The notes under the pieces are model-generated. The model was not told where the DNA came from. It saw only the letters and a program-made list of their open reading frames with translations, and ran no database searches. The translations under genes and the position numbers were made by a program. A stretch of 64,000 nucleotides of DNA, taken from the NCBI RefSeq assembly GCF_029955155.1, contig NZ_JAPNOZ010000010.1, forward strand, positions 768,385 to 832,384, given 5' to 3'. The stretch comes from Psychrobacillus sp. NEAU-3TGS. GTDB lineage: Bacteria; Bacillota; Bacilli; Bacillales_A; Planococcaceae. This document shows positions 43,725 through 53,398 of the stretch, piece by piece. Position 1 is the stretch's first letter. Every line of letters begins with the position of its first letter.

Positions 43725-45203
43725 TTATTCTGTGTCTATTTGTGCACGTTGCAATTTTCCACTAAAATCTACGTAAATACTTTTCCATTCTGTATATACA
43801 TCCAGTGCTGCTACTCCTGAATCTCGGTGCCCATTACCTGTCCCTTTTGTTCCCCCAAATGGCAAGTGAATTTCAGCACCCGTCGTTCCTGCGTTGATAT
43901 AAACAATTCCAGTGTCTAAATCACGCTGCGCACGAAATACATTGTTTACATCTCGAGAAAAGATGGAGCTCGATAGTCCAAATTTCACTCCATTATTTAC
44001 TTCAATCGCCTCTTCTAATGAGCTGACCTCAATAAGTGAAACTACTGGACCAAAAATCTCTTCTTGCGCAATACGCATATTCGAAGTTACATCTGTAAAT
44101 AACGTAGGGGCATAATAATTGCCATTTGCTAGATTTCCATCATCTAGTACATGTCCCCCAGCCAGTAGTTTAGCGCCCTCTTCTTGTCCAATCTTTGTAT
44201 AGGAATGAATTTTTTCCAGTGCTTGTTTGTTTATAACAGGACCGATTTTAACCGTTTCATCTAAACCATCGCCGATTGTTAAATTTTCCATCTGTGCTAG
44301 CAGCATGCTTTCCAACTCACTCTTTACATCTTTATGCACAATCACTCGACTACATGCCGTACAACGTTGACCTGCTGTTCCGAATGCACTCCATAAAATA
44401 CCTTCTACAGCGAGCTGAAGATCGGCGTCATCCATAACGATAACCGCATTCTTCCCACCCATTTCGAGCGATACTTTTTTTAAATGGCGACCTCCAAGTT
44501 CAGCAACCTTACTACCTGTTTCTGTAGACCCTGTAAACGATATTACTTTTACATCCGGATGTTCAATCATCGCTGTTCCTACCTCTGATCCCGAACCAAA
44601 AACGACATTCGCAACTCCCGCGGGCAATCCAACTTCTTCAAATATTTTCGCCATCTCATAAGCCATCATTGGCGTTTCTGTAGCTGGCTTCCAAATGAAA
44701 GCGTTTCCGGCCACAATTGCGGGAAATGACTTCCAAGTGGCAATCGCTACTGGGAAGTTCCACGGTGTAATAAGTCCGACGACTCCTATTGGTGCACGGA
44801 CACTCATCGCAAATTTATCTGCAAGCTCAGAAGGGGTCGTTTCTCCAAATAGACGACGTCCTTCTCCCGCCATATAAAATGCCATATCAATTCCTTCTTG
44901 TACTTCTCCTCGCCCTTCTTCTATCACTTTTCCCATTTCTTTTGTTAATACTTGAGCGAGATGTTCCTTCTTTTCTTTCATCAATCTACCAATTTCATAT
45001 AAATAATCTGCTCGTTTGGGAGCCGGGACAAGTGCCCATTTCTTTTGTGCCTTCACTGCAGCTTCAACTGCCAAATCCACTTCTTCTTTTGTAGACATTC
45101 TAACTTTTGCTAATTGTTCTCCGTTCGCTGGATTAAAAACCGCTGTATACCTTTCCTCTCCAGCCTCTTGCCATTTTCCATCAATAAAATTAGTTAACTT
45201 CAT
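43725..45203 (-). CDS. NAD(P)-dependent aldehyde dehydrogenase
   Basis: The start is ATG 45203 (AAAAGAGG upstream); the frame extends to 45227 without a ribosome site. The 492-residue ALDH has TPWNFPVA (about 143), the nucleotide site [13 protein letters not shown], catalytic Glu in [11 protein letters not shown] (about 250), catalytic Cys in [12 protein letters not shown] (about 284) and EIFGPVVSL. The [20 protein letters not shown] end is like semialdehyde dehydrogenases. First gene of the operon: aminoadipate-semialdehyde oxidation would complete the saccharopine route. Other semialdehydes remain possible. Confidence 0.9.
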   Translation of the reverse strand: MKLTNFIDGKWQEAGEERYTAVFNPANGEQLAKVRMSTKEEVDLAVEAAVKAQKKWALVPAPKRADYLYEIGRLMKEKKEHLAQVLTKEMGKVIEEGRGEVQEGIDMAFYMAGEGRRLFGETTPSELADKFAMSVRAPIGVVGLITPWNFPVAIATWKSFPAIVAGNAFIWKPATETPMMAYEMAKIFEEVGLPAGVANVVFGSGSEVGTAMIEHPDVKVISFTGSTETGSKVAELGGRHLKKVSLEMGGKNAVIVMDDADLQLAVEGILWSAFGTAGQRCTACSRVIVHKDVKSELESMLLAQMENLTIGDGLDETVKIGPVINKQALEKIHSYTKIGQEEGAKLLAGGHVLDDGNLANGNYYAPTLFTDVTSNMRIAQEEIFGPVVSLIEVSSLEEAIEVNNGVKFGLSSSIFSRDVNNVFRAQRDLDTGIVYINAGTTGAEIHLPFGGTKGTGNGHRDSGVAALDVYTEWKSIYVDFSGKLQRAQIDTE

Positions 45204-45348
45204 CTGTTTACCTCTTTTCTTATTCATTGAAAATGCTTACATTATAAATACATTCGATAATCTCTATTGAATCCCTCTAATTATTACGAAACTTTTTCAT
45301 TTGTTTTTCGTATACATTATTAATTCAAATCCTAGGAGGAAATAACAC

Positions 45349-46149
45349 ATGAACAATCACGAAATTGACTACAAATTATTTGGAGATGACATGCAATTTG
45401 TAGAAATCGAATTAGATCCACAAGAAACAGTAGTTGCTGAAGCAGGTAGCTTAATGATGATGGAAGATGGTATTTCGATGGAAACTATTTTTGGCGATGG
45501 TTCTAGTTCTTCTGGTGGTAGCGGACTTATGGGAAAATTAATGGGCGCAGGTAAACGTATGCTTACGGGTGAAAGTTTATTCATGACTACCTTTACAAAC
45601 GTTGGTAGTGGAAAGAAACATGTATATTTTGCTTCTCCATATCCCGGAAAAATCATTCCGATGGATTTAAGCAAGTATCGCGGCAAAATTATTTGTCAAA
45701 AAGATGCTTTTTTAGCGGCAGCTAAAGGTGTTTCAGTTGGAATCGAATTTCAACGCAAGCTAGGGGCTGGATTCTTCGGTGGAGAAGGATTTATCATGCA
45801 AAAACTGGAAGGTGACGGTTTAGCCTTTGTTCATGCTGGTGGTACTATTCACCGTAAAAGCTTACAAGTAGGAGAAACGCTACGTGTAGACACAGGATGT
45901 TTAGTAGCGATGACATCAGAGGTAGACTATAATATCGAAATGGTAAAAGGAGTCAAAACTGCATTATTCGGTGGTGAAGGCTTGTTCTTCGCAACCTTGC
46001 GCGGACCAGGTACAGTATGGATTCAATCGTTACCATTTAGCCGTCTTGCTAGCCGTGTATTCGCAGCTGCTCCTCAAACTCCAGGTGGCGGTTCTAAAGG
46101 TGAAGGAAGTATTACAGGCGGTCTTTTCGATCTTTTAGGCGGCAAATAA
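45349..46149 (+). CDS. TIGR00266/AIM24 family protein
   Basis: 266 residues, a beta-rich TRAP-like fold. It opens with a [24 protein letters not shown] segment, includes the Gly-rich [20 protein letters not shown] stretch (about 50-70) and the repeats [21 protein letters not shown] and [21 protein letters not shown]. Mitochondrial AIM24 belongs to the same family, but the bacterial function is unknown. TAGGAGGAAAT precedes the ATG. It is expressed alone and ends at a strong terminator. Confidence 0.9.
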   Translation: MNNHEIDYKLFGDDMQFVEIELDPQETVVAEAGSLMMMEDGISMETIFGDGSSSSGGSGLMGKLMGAGKRMLTGESLFMTTFTNVGSGKKHVYFASPYPGKIIPMDLSKYRGKIICQKDAFLAAAKGVSVGIEFQRKLGAGFFGGEGFIMQKLEGDGLAFVHAGGTIHRKSLQVGETLRVDTGCLVAMTSEVDYNIEMVKGVKTALFGGEGLFFATLRGPGTVWIQSLPFSRLASRVFAAAPQTPGGGSKGEGSITGGLFDLLGGK

Positions 46150-46152
46150 TAT

Positions 46153-46187
46153 AAAAAAGTACAGGTGCGACCACCTGTACTTTTTTT
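46153..46187 (+). terminator. Terminator of the AIM24-like gene
   Basis: AAGTACAGGTG and CACCTGTACTT flank CGAC, followed by seven T. Confidence 0.92.
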
Positions 46188-46322
46188 ATGGCTTGTTCTA
46201 ACGAAAAGTTTCTACTTTATTGGTTTATTTGACCCTTTTTTGTTAAAAACTAAAATGCTATAATTCTACGATTTTCGTCCAAATTGTTTATTATTTATTG
46301 AGCACCTCTTCATATACTATAA

Positions 46323-46362
46323 AAAGAACAATCATGTCGATTTTTAGCCCTCATTGTTCTTT
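46323..46362 (+). promoter_or_regulatory. Leader hairpin before the 65-residue membrane protein
   Basis: AAAGAACAAT (46323-46332) is the exact reverse complement of ATTGTTCTTT (46353-46362), with a 20-nt loop. It ends 13 nt before the GAGGAGG ribosome site, so it may be an operator or a leader structure. No gene on the other strand needs a terminator here. Confidence 0.4.
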
Positions 46363-46386
46363 GAATTGTATGAGGAGGTGATTGTG

Positions 46387-46584
46387 ATGAAAGCTTCTTT
46401 AGGTAGTTGGATCGGCTGGATAGGAATCGTGCTAGCAGTCGTTGGATTCTTCTATTATCCATTATGGTTTGGTGGTGCTGCAGTAGTATTAGGCTTACTC
46501 GGCTTAACATTCCCTCAAAAATTCCTAGCTTGGTCTTCCATTGTGCTTGGAGCAATTGCATTCTTTCTTCCGATGCTGCAGTAG
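46387..46584 (+). CDS. Small two-helix membrane protein
   Basis: 65 residues from ATG 46387, chosen because GAGGAGGTGATT lies right upstream; the frame from 46354 overlaps the leader hairpin. It is almost entirely hydrophobic, with two segments (about 6-43 and 48-64, glycine and tryptophan-rich, GSWIGWIGIVLAVVGFF) around a short polar turn FPQKFLAWS. It may be a membrane-stress or holin-like small protein; no family is recognised with certainty. It stands alone between two hairpins. Confidence 0.75.
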   Translation: MKASLGSWIGWIGIVLAVVGFFYYPLWFGGAAVVLGLLGLTFPQKFLAWSSIVLGAIAFFLPMLQ

Positions 46585-46604
46585 CTGAGTTATTCGATAT
46601 AAAC

Positions 46605-46640
46605 AAAGGCATGTACGGAGAATTTACCGCACATGCCTTT
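46605..46640. terminator. Bidirectional terminator, small membrane protein/M20 amidohydrolase
   Basis: AAAGGCATGT (46605-46614) and ACATGCCTTT (46631-46640) pair perfectly; the stem extends inward through CGG/CCG with one mismatch. Confidence 0.85.
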
Positions 46641-46644
46641 ATTA

Positions 46645-47841
46645 TTAAAATAAATAATGTGCAACGATTTGCACGAATGACTTTTGGATGTTCAATAAAG
46701 CACGCTCGTCAAAGTCGAACTTTGGATGATGGTGCGGATAATGTGTACTTTCGTCCTCATTGTTCGAGCCTACTTTGAAATATGTTCCCGGCTTTTCTAA
46801 TAAGAAATAAGCGAAATCCTCTGCTCCCATGGATGTTTCAATATCTATCACCTGTTCCTCACCGAATACATCCGACAAAAGCTGGTGAACTAAATCACTT
46901 TCTTTCGGATGATTGTATAATGCTGGATAACCATGAAGATAATCGATTTCGGCACTCGCATGAAATCCTTCTGTTATTCCTTTTACAATGGAATAGATTT
47001 CCTCTCTTACTTGTTTTCTTACAGATTCACTAAACGTTCGGACAGTCCCTTCCAGCTTAGCCGTATCTGCAATAATATTAAAAGCACTGCCTGCATGGAA
47101 AACACCAATTGTGACTACTGCAGATTCTAAAGGGTTTATTCTGCGACTTACAATTTTTTGTAGAGAATTAACGATTTCACTACCAATGACAATTGAATCA
47201 ACGGAATCCTGAGGTCTTGCTCCATGTCCACCAAGTCCTTGAATTTTGATTTCAAACTTATCAACAGCTGCCATTTTGTAGCCTTCTCCTACTGCCACTT
47301 TACCAACCCGTACTTTTGAATCGAGATGAGCAGCAAATACATAATCGACACCATCAAGGACGTTTTCTTCAATCATGAACTTCGCACCGCCTGGTGGCTT
47401 TTCTTCCGCTGGTTGGAATATGAAAATAACTTTCCCCTTCACTTTATCTCGGTGTTTGCTTAATACTTGTGCAGTACCCAATAACGCAGTCGTATGTCCA
47501 TCATGGCCACATGCATGCATAACACCAGGGTTCAATGATTTATAAGGTACATCTTTCTCATCTACAATTGGCAAGGCATCAAAGTCTGCTCTTAGAGCAA
47601 TTGTTTTCCCTGGCTGTGCCCCCGTTAAAATTCCTACAAGGCCATTCCCGCCAATATTCTTTTTCACTTCTAATCCGAAGTCTTCAAGTTTCTGTGCAAT
47701 ATACTTGGCAGTCTCCGTTTCCTCAAAAGATAACTCCGGATGCTGGTGCAAATATCTTCTCCAACTGACAATTTCTTCGAAGTTACTATCTATTTCGGAA
47801 AAAATAGATTGCATTTCATTTTCTAACGTAGATGATTTCAT
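46645..47841 (-). CDS. M20/M40 family amidohydrolase (carboxypeptidase Ss1-like)
   Basis: 398 residues. The metal site reads ALRADFDALP and MHACGHDGHTTALLG (Cys and His ligands, about 108-122), FQPAEEKPPGGAKFMIE (Glu pair) and the C-terminal MGAEDFAYF and HHPKFDFDE. This is the IAA-amino-acid hydrolase, hippuricase or N-acetyldiaminopimelate deacetylase type that removes N-acyl groups from amino acids. The satellite dimerisation domain is in the middle (GGHGARPQDSVD). It is divergent from the methionine operon. The substrate is unknown; no dapH is nearby, so the lysine role is not supported. Confidence 0.9.
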   Translation of the reverse strand: MKSSTLENEMQSIFSEIDSNFEEIVSWRRYLHQHPELSFEETETAKYIAQKLEDFGLEVKKNIGGNGLVGILTGAQPGKTIALRADFDALPIVDEKDVPYKSLNPGVMHACGHDGHTTALLGTAQVLSKHRDKVKGKVIFIFQPAEEKPPGGAKFMIEENVLDGVDYVFAAHLDSKVRVGKVAVGEGYKMAAVDKFEIKIQGLGGHGARPQDSVDSIVIGSEIVNSLQKIVSRRINPLESAVVTIGVFHAGSAFNIIADTAKLEGTVRTFSESVRKQVREEIYSIVKGITEGFHASAEIDYLHGYPALYNHPKESDLVHQLLSDVFGEEQVIDIETSMGAEDFAYFLLEKPGTYFKVGSNNEDESTHYPHHHPKFDFDERALLNIQKSFVQIVAHYLF

Positions 47842-48008
47842 GTTCCTTCCCCCATTCTTTTTAATTCTTACTAAACAAATAGGATTATATATTTTTTCAG
47901 TTAATTTTTCAACCGAAGATTTACCATTTTAAAATGCTTCTTGTTTTTATTTCTTCTTCATGATACCATTACCTACATAAAGATTTTAGAAAATTTCATA
48001 TTTTATTT

Positions 48009-48170
48009 CTTATCCAGAGAGACGGAGGGATTGGCCCGAAGATGTCTCAGCAACCAGCCAAGTTTAGGTATGGTGCTAACTCCAATAGGCGGCGATCGCC
48101 TAGAAGATAAGAAGACTAACTTCAATTTTTTTGAGGATTCTCTTCTTACAGGGAATCCTCTTTTTATTTT
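48009..48170 (+). promoter_or_regulatory. SAM-I (S-box) riboswitch with intrinsic terminator
   Basis: The P1 helix is CTTATC (48009-48014) with GATAAG (48106-48111). The conserved core is present: AGAGAGACGGAGGGA, GGCCCGAAGATGTCTCAGCA, ACCAGCC with GGTGCTAACTCC, and the P4 stem GGCGGCGATCGCC. The expression platform ends in GAGGATTC (48133) with GAATCCTC (to 48160) and TTTTTATTTT. With high SAM the terminator forms and metI, metC and the methyltransferase are shut off. Confidence 0.97.
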
Positions 48171-48196
48171 ACTTTATTTGCAGAGGATGATTAATA

Positions 48197-49318
48197 ATGA
48201 CAAAAAAGGGTTTAGAAACCGAATTAGTGCAACTAGGAAATCATAGTGATCCGCGAACAGGTGCTGTTAATCCACCTATTCATTTATCAACAGCTTATAT
48301 ACATGCAGGGGTTGGCAAATCCACTGGTTACGACTACACACGTACAAAAAATCCGACCCGTACGATTTTAGAAGAAGGAATTGCAAAGTTAGAAGGCGGC
48401 GATGCGGGTTTTGCCTGTAGCTCCGGTATGGCAGCGATCCAATTAATTTTGTCACTTTTCCGTTCCGGTGATGAAATCATTGCACCGGAAGATCTTTACG
48501 GTGGAACATATCGTTTATTCAATCAATACGCGGATTCCTATAACATTCGTACTTCCTACGCTAAATTTGAATCCATCGAGGAAGTAGAAGCATTAATCAC
48601 GGAAAACACAAAAGCTCTTTTTATCGAAACACCCACAAATCCACTCATGCAAGAATTTGATATAGCACAATACAGTGTCTTGGCAAAAAAATATCAATTA
48701 CTACTAATTGTGGATAACACCTTCTTAACTCCTTATTTACAGCGTCCGATTGAGCTAGGTGCAGATATTGTTATGCACAGTGGAACGAAATATATCGGTG
48801 GACATAATGATGTCCTTGCTGGGCTCGTTGTCTCTAAAGGGGAAGCACTAAGCAAAAAATTAGTGGAGAATCAAAACGCTTCAGGAGCCGTACTTTCCCC
48901 TTTCGATAGTTGGTTATTGATACGAGGATTGAAAACATTACACTTACGCATGAAACAACATGATGCGAATGCGAAAAAAATCGTGGCGTTCTTACAAAAT
49001 GAAAGTGTTGTAAAAGACGTATTATATCCTGGAATTGGAGGTATGCTCTCTTTCCGTTTACAAAAAAGTGAATGGGTTGGACCTTTCTTAGAAAACCTTC
49101 AATTGATCGTTTTTGCAGAAAGTTTAGGCGGTGTCGAAAGTTTTATCACATATCCTACTACTCAAACCCATGCGGATATTCCAGAAGAAGAGCGAATTGC
49201 TCGAGGTGTGGATAATAGTTTGTTACGCTTCTCTGTTGGCGTTGAGGAGGCGGAAGACTTAATCGCAGATTTGAAACAGGTTTTTGCAAAATTAGAACGG
49301 GATGTGATTCATTCATGA
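48197..49318 (+). CDS. metI: Cystathionine gamma-synthase / O-acetylhomoserine thiolyase
   Basis: 373 residues, the same length as B. subtilis MetI. It is a PLP-dependent Cys/Met-metabolism enzyme: YDYTRTKNPTR (about 41), ACSSGMAAIQLIL, ETPTNPLMQ, VDNTFLTPYLQRP and MHSGTKYIGGHND with the PLP lysine (about 196). It joins O-acetylhomoserine and cysteine, or sulfide, in the methionine pathway. It lies directly behind the SAM riboswitch; AGAGGATGAT precedes the ATG. Its stop overlaps the metC start. Confidence 0.95.
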   Translation: MTKKGLETELVQLGNHSDPRTGAVNPPIHLSTAYIHAGVGKSTGYDYTRTKNPTRTILEEGIAKLEGGDAGFACSSGMAAIQLILSLFRSGDEIIAPEDLYGGTYRLFNQYADSYNIRTSYAKFESIEEVEALITENTKALFIETPTNPLMQEFDIAQYSVLAKKYQLLLIVDNTFLTPYLQRPIELGADIVMHSGTKYIGGHNDVLAGLVVSKGEALSKKLVENQNASGAVLSPFDSWLLIRGLKTLHLRMKQHDANAKKIVAFLQNESVVKDVLYPGIGGMLSFRLQKSEWVGPFLENLQLIVFAESLGGVESFITYPTTQTHADIPEEERIARGVDNSLLRFSVGVEEAEDLIADLKQVFAKLERDVIHS

Positions 49319-50502
49319 GTAACGTGAAAGAAAGTATAGAAACTAGCTTAATTACCGCTTCCACTCGTGGGAATTACGAGCAAAAAACAGGGGCAGTCAA
49401 TGTACCCATCTATGCATCCTCTACTTTCCATCAAGAAAGCTTTGATAGCTTTGGACCATACGACTATAGTAGATCTGGCAACCCGACAAGAGACGCGCTA
49501 GAAAAAACGATAGCTGAATTAGAGGGTGGCACAAGAGGTTTTGCTTTTGCTTCCGGCATAGCGGCAATTTCCTCAGCTTTAATGCTGCTTTCCTCAGGGG
49601 ACCATCTTGTTGTAACGGAAGAAGTATATGGCGGAACCTATCGCTTCGTAACGGAAGTTTTACCGAGATTCGGAATCGACCATACATTTGTAGACTTTAC
49701 GAAGGCTGAAGAAGTTGAAAAAGCGATACGTCCAAATACAAGAGTACTTTATATCGAAACACCTGCAAACCCTAGATTAGGAATAACGGATATCGAGGCA
49801 ATTGTTGCACTTGCAAAAGCTAATGATTGTTTGACTTTTCTTGATAATACTTTTATGACTCCCCTTTATCAACGCCCTCTTGATCTAGGTGTGGACATCG
49901 TGTTACATAGTGCTACGAAATTTTTGTCTGGGCACAGTGATATCATAGCTGGGCTTGCTGTTACGAAGGACGAAAAACTTGGAAAGAAATTAGGATTTAT
50001 CCAAAACTCTTTTGGCGCTATTCTTGGTGCACAAGATTCTTTTTCCTTAATTCAAGGAATCAAAACAATGGGTGCTCGCTTGTCTCAATCCACGGAATCT
50101 ACAAAAAAACTTGCAAATTATTTAAATAGTCATCCTTTAGTAAAGGAAGTGTTATACCCAGGCTTATCCACGCATCCAGGATATGAGATTCATACAAGAC
50201 AAGCAAAAAGTCCAGGGGCCGTTTTATCTTTCTGTCTTCCTGACAGAGAAACGGCAAAAGCTTTTGTAGAAAATCTTCAAATTCCAGTTTTTGCAGTAAG
50301 TTTAGGTGGCGTCGAATCGATTCTTTCTTATCCTGCTACCATGTCCCATGCTGCAATACCGAAAGAAGAACGAGAAAAACGAGGAATTTCAGATGGCCTT
50401 CTAAGGTTCTCTGTTGGTCTGGAGCATGTAGACGATCTTATCGCAGACTTCGACCAAGCATTAATAATAGCATCTAATATCAAACAGAAAGTAGGAATTT
50501 AA
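49315..50502 (+). CDS. metC: Cystathionine beta-lyase
   Basis: 395 residues, PLP-dependent. Motifs: YDYSRSGNPTRDALE, FASGIAAISSAL, ETPANPRLGI, LDNTFMTPLYQRP and LHSATKFLSGHSD with the PLP lysine (about 200). It cleaves cystathionine to homocysteine. It starts inside the last codons of metI (ATGA overlap) and ends 1 bp before the methyltransferase, so all three make one SAM-controlled unit. Gene assignment to gamma-synthase versus beta-lyase within the pair follows the B. subtilis order. Confidence 0.93.
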   Translation: MSNVKESIETSLITASTRGNYEQKTGAVNVPIYASSTFHQESFDSFGPYDYSRSGNPTRDALEKTIAELEGGTRGFAFASGIAAISSALMLLSSGDHLVVTEEVYGGTYRFVTEVLPRFGIDHTFVDFTKAEEVEKAIRPNTRVLYIETPANPRLGITDIEAIVALAKANDCLTFLDNTFMTPLYQRPLDLGVDIVLHSATKFLSGHSDIIAGLAVTKDEKLGKKLGFIQNSFGAILGAQDSFSLIQGIKTMGARLSQSTESTKKLANYLNSHPLVKEVLYPGLSTHPGYEIHTRQAKSPGAVLSFCLPDRETAKAFVENLQIPVFAVSLGGVESILSYPATMSHAAIPKEEREKRGISDGLLRFSVGLEHVDDLIADFDQALIIASNIKQKVGI

Positions 50503-50503
50503 C

Positions 50504-51610
50504 ATGACAAAACAATTAGTTCAAAAAGCTCCATTTCGCGCAGATCACGTAGGAAGCTTTTTACGACCAGCACGACTAAAAGAGGCACGTGCACAATTTG
50601 AAAATAAAGAAATCACTGCAGATCAATTAAGACAAATTGAAGACGAAGAAATTACGAAACTCGTTGCCAAACAAAAAGAAGCAGGTCTTCAATCTGTAAC
50701 TGACGGCGAATTCCGTCGCAAATGGTGGCATTTTGACTTTCTAGGCGGTCTAGACGGAGTCGAATTTTATGAACCAGAGGAAGGCCTATCATTTAAAGGC
50801 GTAAAAACACAAGCACATGGCATTAAAGTAACTGGAAAAATCGGATTTAGCACGCATTATATGATTGATCACTTTAAGTTTTTGCAAAGTGTGGCTGGCG
50901 ATGCTGTTGCTAAATTTACAATCCCAAGTCCAAATATGCTGTACTACAGAGCCAAAATTGAAGTGGGAGTTTATAACAGTGATGAAGAACTATTCAATGA
51001 TCTAATCACAGCTTATCAAGGATTTATTCAAGCTTTATATGATGAAGGCTGTCGTTATTTACAAATCGATGATACTTCATGGGCGACTTCTTTTTCCGAG
51101 GAAGGCATTGCCGGACTTAAAGATAGAAAATATAGCGTAGAGGAAGCACTAAAACTTTCCGCACGTGCGATTAATGAATCAATCGCGAAAAGACCGGATG
51201 ATATGCTTGTCACAATGCATATTTGTCGCGGTAATTTCCGTTCGACCTATATTACAAGCGGTAGTTATGAACTTGTATCGGAAACTATTTTTAACGGATT
51301 AGATGTAGATGGTTTATTCCTTGAGTTTGATGATGAACGATCTGGTGATTTTGAACCGCTTCGTCATATCAGCCGTCCTGATCTATATATCGTATTAGGG
51401 CTCATCACTTCTAAGCACGGAGCACTTGAAAATGCGGATGAAGTAAAAGCAAGAATTGAAGAAGCTACTAAACATGCACCACTTGAGCAACTTTGCTTAA
51501 GTCCACAATGTGGCTTCTCTTCCACAGAAGAAGGAAATATTTTAACCGAAGAAGAACAATGGGAAAAAATTCGCCATGTTGTGAAAATCGCTGAGGATAC
51601 TTGGAAATAA
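50504..51610 (+). CDS. MetE C-terminal-like methionine synthase (YxjG/YxjH type)
   Basis: 368 residues corresponding to the catalytic C-terminal half of cobalamin-independent methionine synthase. It has FRADHVGSFLRPARL at the start, TDGEFRRKWWHFDFLGGLDG (about 65), the zinc-ligand segments VTMHICRGN (His and Cys, about 230) and LSPQCGFSS (Cys, about 330), and LQIDDTSWA. The short form works on homocysteine with a small methyl donor. It is the third gene of the S-box operon, as fits methyl transfer to homocysteine from MetC. Confidence 0.92.
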   Translation: MTKQLVQKAPFRADHVGSFLRPARLKEARAQFENKEITADQLRQIEDEEITKLVAKQKEAGLQSVTDGEFRRKWWHFDFLGGLDGVEFYEPEEGLSFKGVKTQAHGIKVTGKIGFSTHYMIDHFKFLQSVAGDAVAKFTIPSPNMLYYRAKIEVGVYNSDEELFNDLITAYQGFIQALYDEGCRYLQIDDTSWATSFSEEGIAGLKDRKYSVEEALKLSARAINESIAKRPDDMLVTMHICRGNFRSTYITSGSYELVSETIFNGLDVDGLFLEFDDERSGDFEPLRHISRPDLYIVLGLITSKHGALENADEVKARIEEATKHAPLEQLCLSPQCGFSSTEEGNILTEEEQWEKIRHVVKIAEDTWK

Positions 51611-51715
51611 CCAATCAAGAAATTATGAGTAGTATTGTTTCTTAAACTGAAATCCACTAAAAAAATATATTCGATTCCTGGGTTATATATTGAAAAACTT
51701 ATAGTTTAAGTAATA

Positions 51716-51760
51716 AGCAACTTCTTTCTAAAAAACATATTTGAAAGAAGTTGCTTCTTT
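51716..51760 (+). terminator. Terminator of the methionine operon
   Basis: AGCAACTTCTTTC (51716-51728) pairs with GAAAGAAGTTGCT (51743-51755), followed by TCTTTT. Confidence 0.88.
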
Positions 51761-51894
51761 TAAGGTATTTTATATAAGATTATCTTCAAAAAATGGCTTG
51801 TTTCCATAAGGAGATTAACAATTATTATAAAGCAGCTATCAAATTTGCTGATTGCCGTTCCTCCCCTTGATATTCCCGCCTCAATCTATTAATA

Positions 51895-53253
51895 CTAATT
51901 AACTTTTTCACCAGCAATATTAATTATTGTAGCTGGCTCTTTCTTTGATTTCGCTACAAGCAAACCTATAATAGAGCCGATAATACCTGTAATTATCCAT
52001 CCGGCACCTTGTTCAAATAATGGGATAAACCCGAAGACGTTATTGATCGCTTGTGTAGCAATATTTGCTTCTTTTAAAGCATCAAGGATGGCCACAATGC
52101 CAACACCAATAATCGTACCGACATAAACTGATTGATGACCATTAAAGAAGTTGTTCATAAATATTAGAGCAATTAAAGCAATCGCTAATGGATAGAGCAA
52201 GAGTAAGATTGGAGACGCCATCGTCAAAATAGTGTTTAGACCAAAGTTTGTAATTACTAAACTTAAAGCAGAGAAAATAATTAACCACTTTTTATAAGAA
52301 ACAGAAGGTACGATTCTTTCAAAGTACTCAGAAACAGCTGCTAAACAAGCAACATTTGTCGTAATCCCAGTTAATAAAATGACCGTTCCGATAATATAAA
52401 TCCCAATTTCACCAAATAGAACGATAGAACTTTGGGCTAATACTTCTCCCCCGTTATCCATATAACCAAGCGGGTCTATACTGGTAGCACCAATCCATGC
52501 CATGGAGATTTGTAAAGCAACCAAGCCAACAATTGTTATGAGTCCCGCTTGGATAAATAGCTTTGAAACTTCCTTTTCTGATTTGATTCCATAAGAACTG
52601 ATGGACTTAATGAAAATCCCTCCAAATACAAAAGCAGCAAGAACATCCATTGTATAATATCCTTGTGTGAACCCTTTTAAGAAGGCACTACCTGCCTCGA
52701 TATATTCTCCTGTAGGTGGTCCGAAACTTCCCATCGGTGTAATAATTGACTTACCAACAAGTACGATTAGTAGAACGACAAAAATTGGCGTTATAATCTT
52801 GCCTAAATGATCGACAAATTTTGTGGTGTTCCAAGATAATACAATAGTTAAGGCAAAAAATATGATTGAGAAGATTAGCAAATAGAGGCCTACATTGGAC
52901 TGTCCTTGGACTAACGGATTAATCCCAATTTCATAAACAACAGATGTTGTTCTCGGCAATACATAAATGGGTCCAAGTGATAAGAAAAGTAAGATTGAAA
53001 ATATTGTGGCGAATAACGGGTGCACCCTCCCAGCAAGTTTTTCTACTGTCCCTCCACCTCGAGTTAATGCAATAATTGCGAGGAGAACAAGCCCCACACC
53101 AGTTACTAAGAAGCCGCCCATGGCAATCCATGTATTTGTTCCAGCCTGTTGGCCAACCATTGGTGCAAATATAACGTTTCCTGCTCCTAAAAACATCGCG
53201 AAAAGCATAAATCCAATTGCCAATACTTGTGAAAATGATATGTTTTTCCCCAT
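51895..53253 (-). CDS. brnQ: BrnQ-family branched-chain amino acid/proline carrier
   Basis: 452 residues and twelve predicted membrane helices. The opening AIGFMLFAMFLGAGNVIFAP is the family signature; LGPIYVLPRTTSVVYE and GYYTMDVLAAFVFGGIF are also characteristic. It is a sodium- or proton-coupled symporter. BrnQ members carry leucine, isoleucine and valine, but some paralogues carry proline. Its place as last gene after proline racemase and proline dehydrogenase makes proline or hydroxyproline uptake plausible (inference). The ATG has AAGGAGGG upstream. Confidence 0.92.
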   Translation of the reverse strand: MGKNISFSQVLAIGFMLFAMFLGAGNVIFAPMVGQQAGTNTWIAMGGFLVTGVGLVLLAIIALTRGGGTVEKLAGRVHPLFATIFSILLFLSLGPIYVLPRTTSVVYEIGINPLVQGQSNVGLYLLIFSIIFFALTIVLSWNTTKFVDHLGKIITPIFVVLLIVLVGKSIITPMGSFGPPTGEYIEAGSAFLKGFTQGYYTMDVLAAFVFGGIFIKSISSYGIKSEKEVSKLFIQAGLITIVGLVALQISMAWIGATSIDPLGYMDNGGEVLAQSSIVLFGEIGIYIIGTVILLTGITTNVACLAAVSEYFERIVPSVSYKKWLIIFSALSLVITNFGLNTILTMASPILLLLYPLAIALIALIFMNNFFNGHQSVYVGTIIGVGIVAILDALKEANIATQAINNVFGFIPLFEQGAGWIITGIIGSIIGLLVAKSKKEPATIINIAGEKVN

Positions 53254-53352
53254 TATAATTCCCTCCTTATTGAAGAATCTTCAAGCAAATACCTCAAAAA
53301 TCAATCTGTATCTTTCTATCTCGAATTCTCTGGCTGTTTTTGAATAGTTGGA

Positions 53353-53373
53353 GGATGGTTGGTGAAACCATCC
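53353..53373 (-). other. Intercistronic hairpin between proline dehydrogenase and brnQ
   Basis: GGATGGTT (53353-53360) and AACCATCC (53366-53373) pair perfectly with a 5-nt loop. There is no T-tract on either strand, so it looks like a processing or partial-attenuation hairpin within the operon. Confidence 0.5.
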
Positions 53374-53398
53374 CCTGAAAATAACTGATTCCTTACAT

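Noticed and set aside
47842..48008. Additional regulatory RNA before the S-box
   Set aside because: Only AT-rich divergent promoter sequence is seen; no second riboswitch core or T-box motif.
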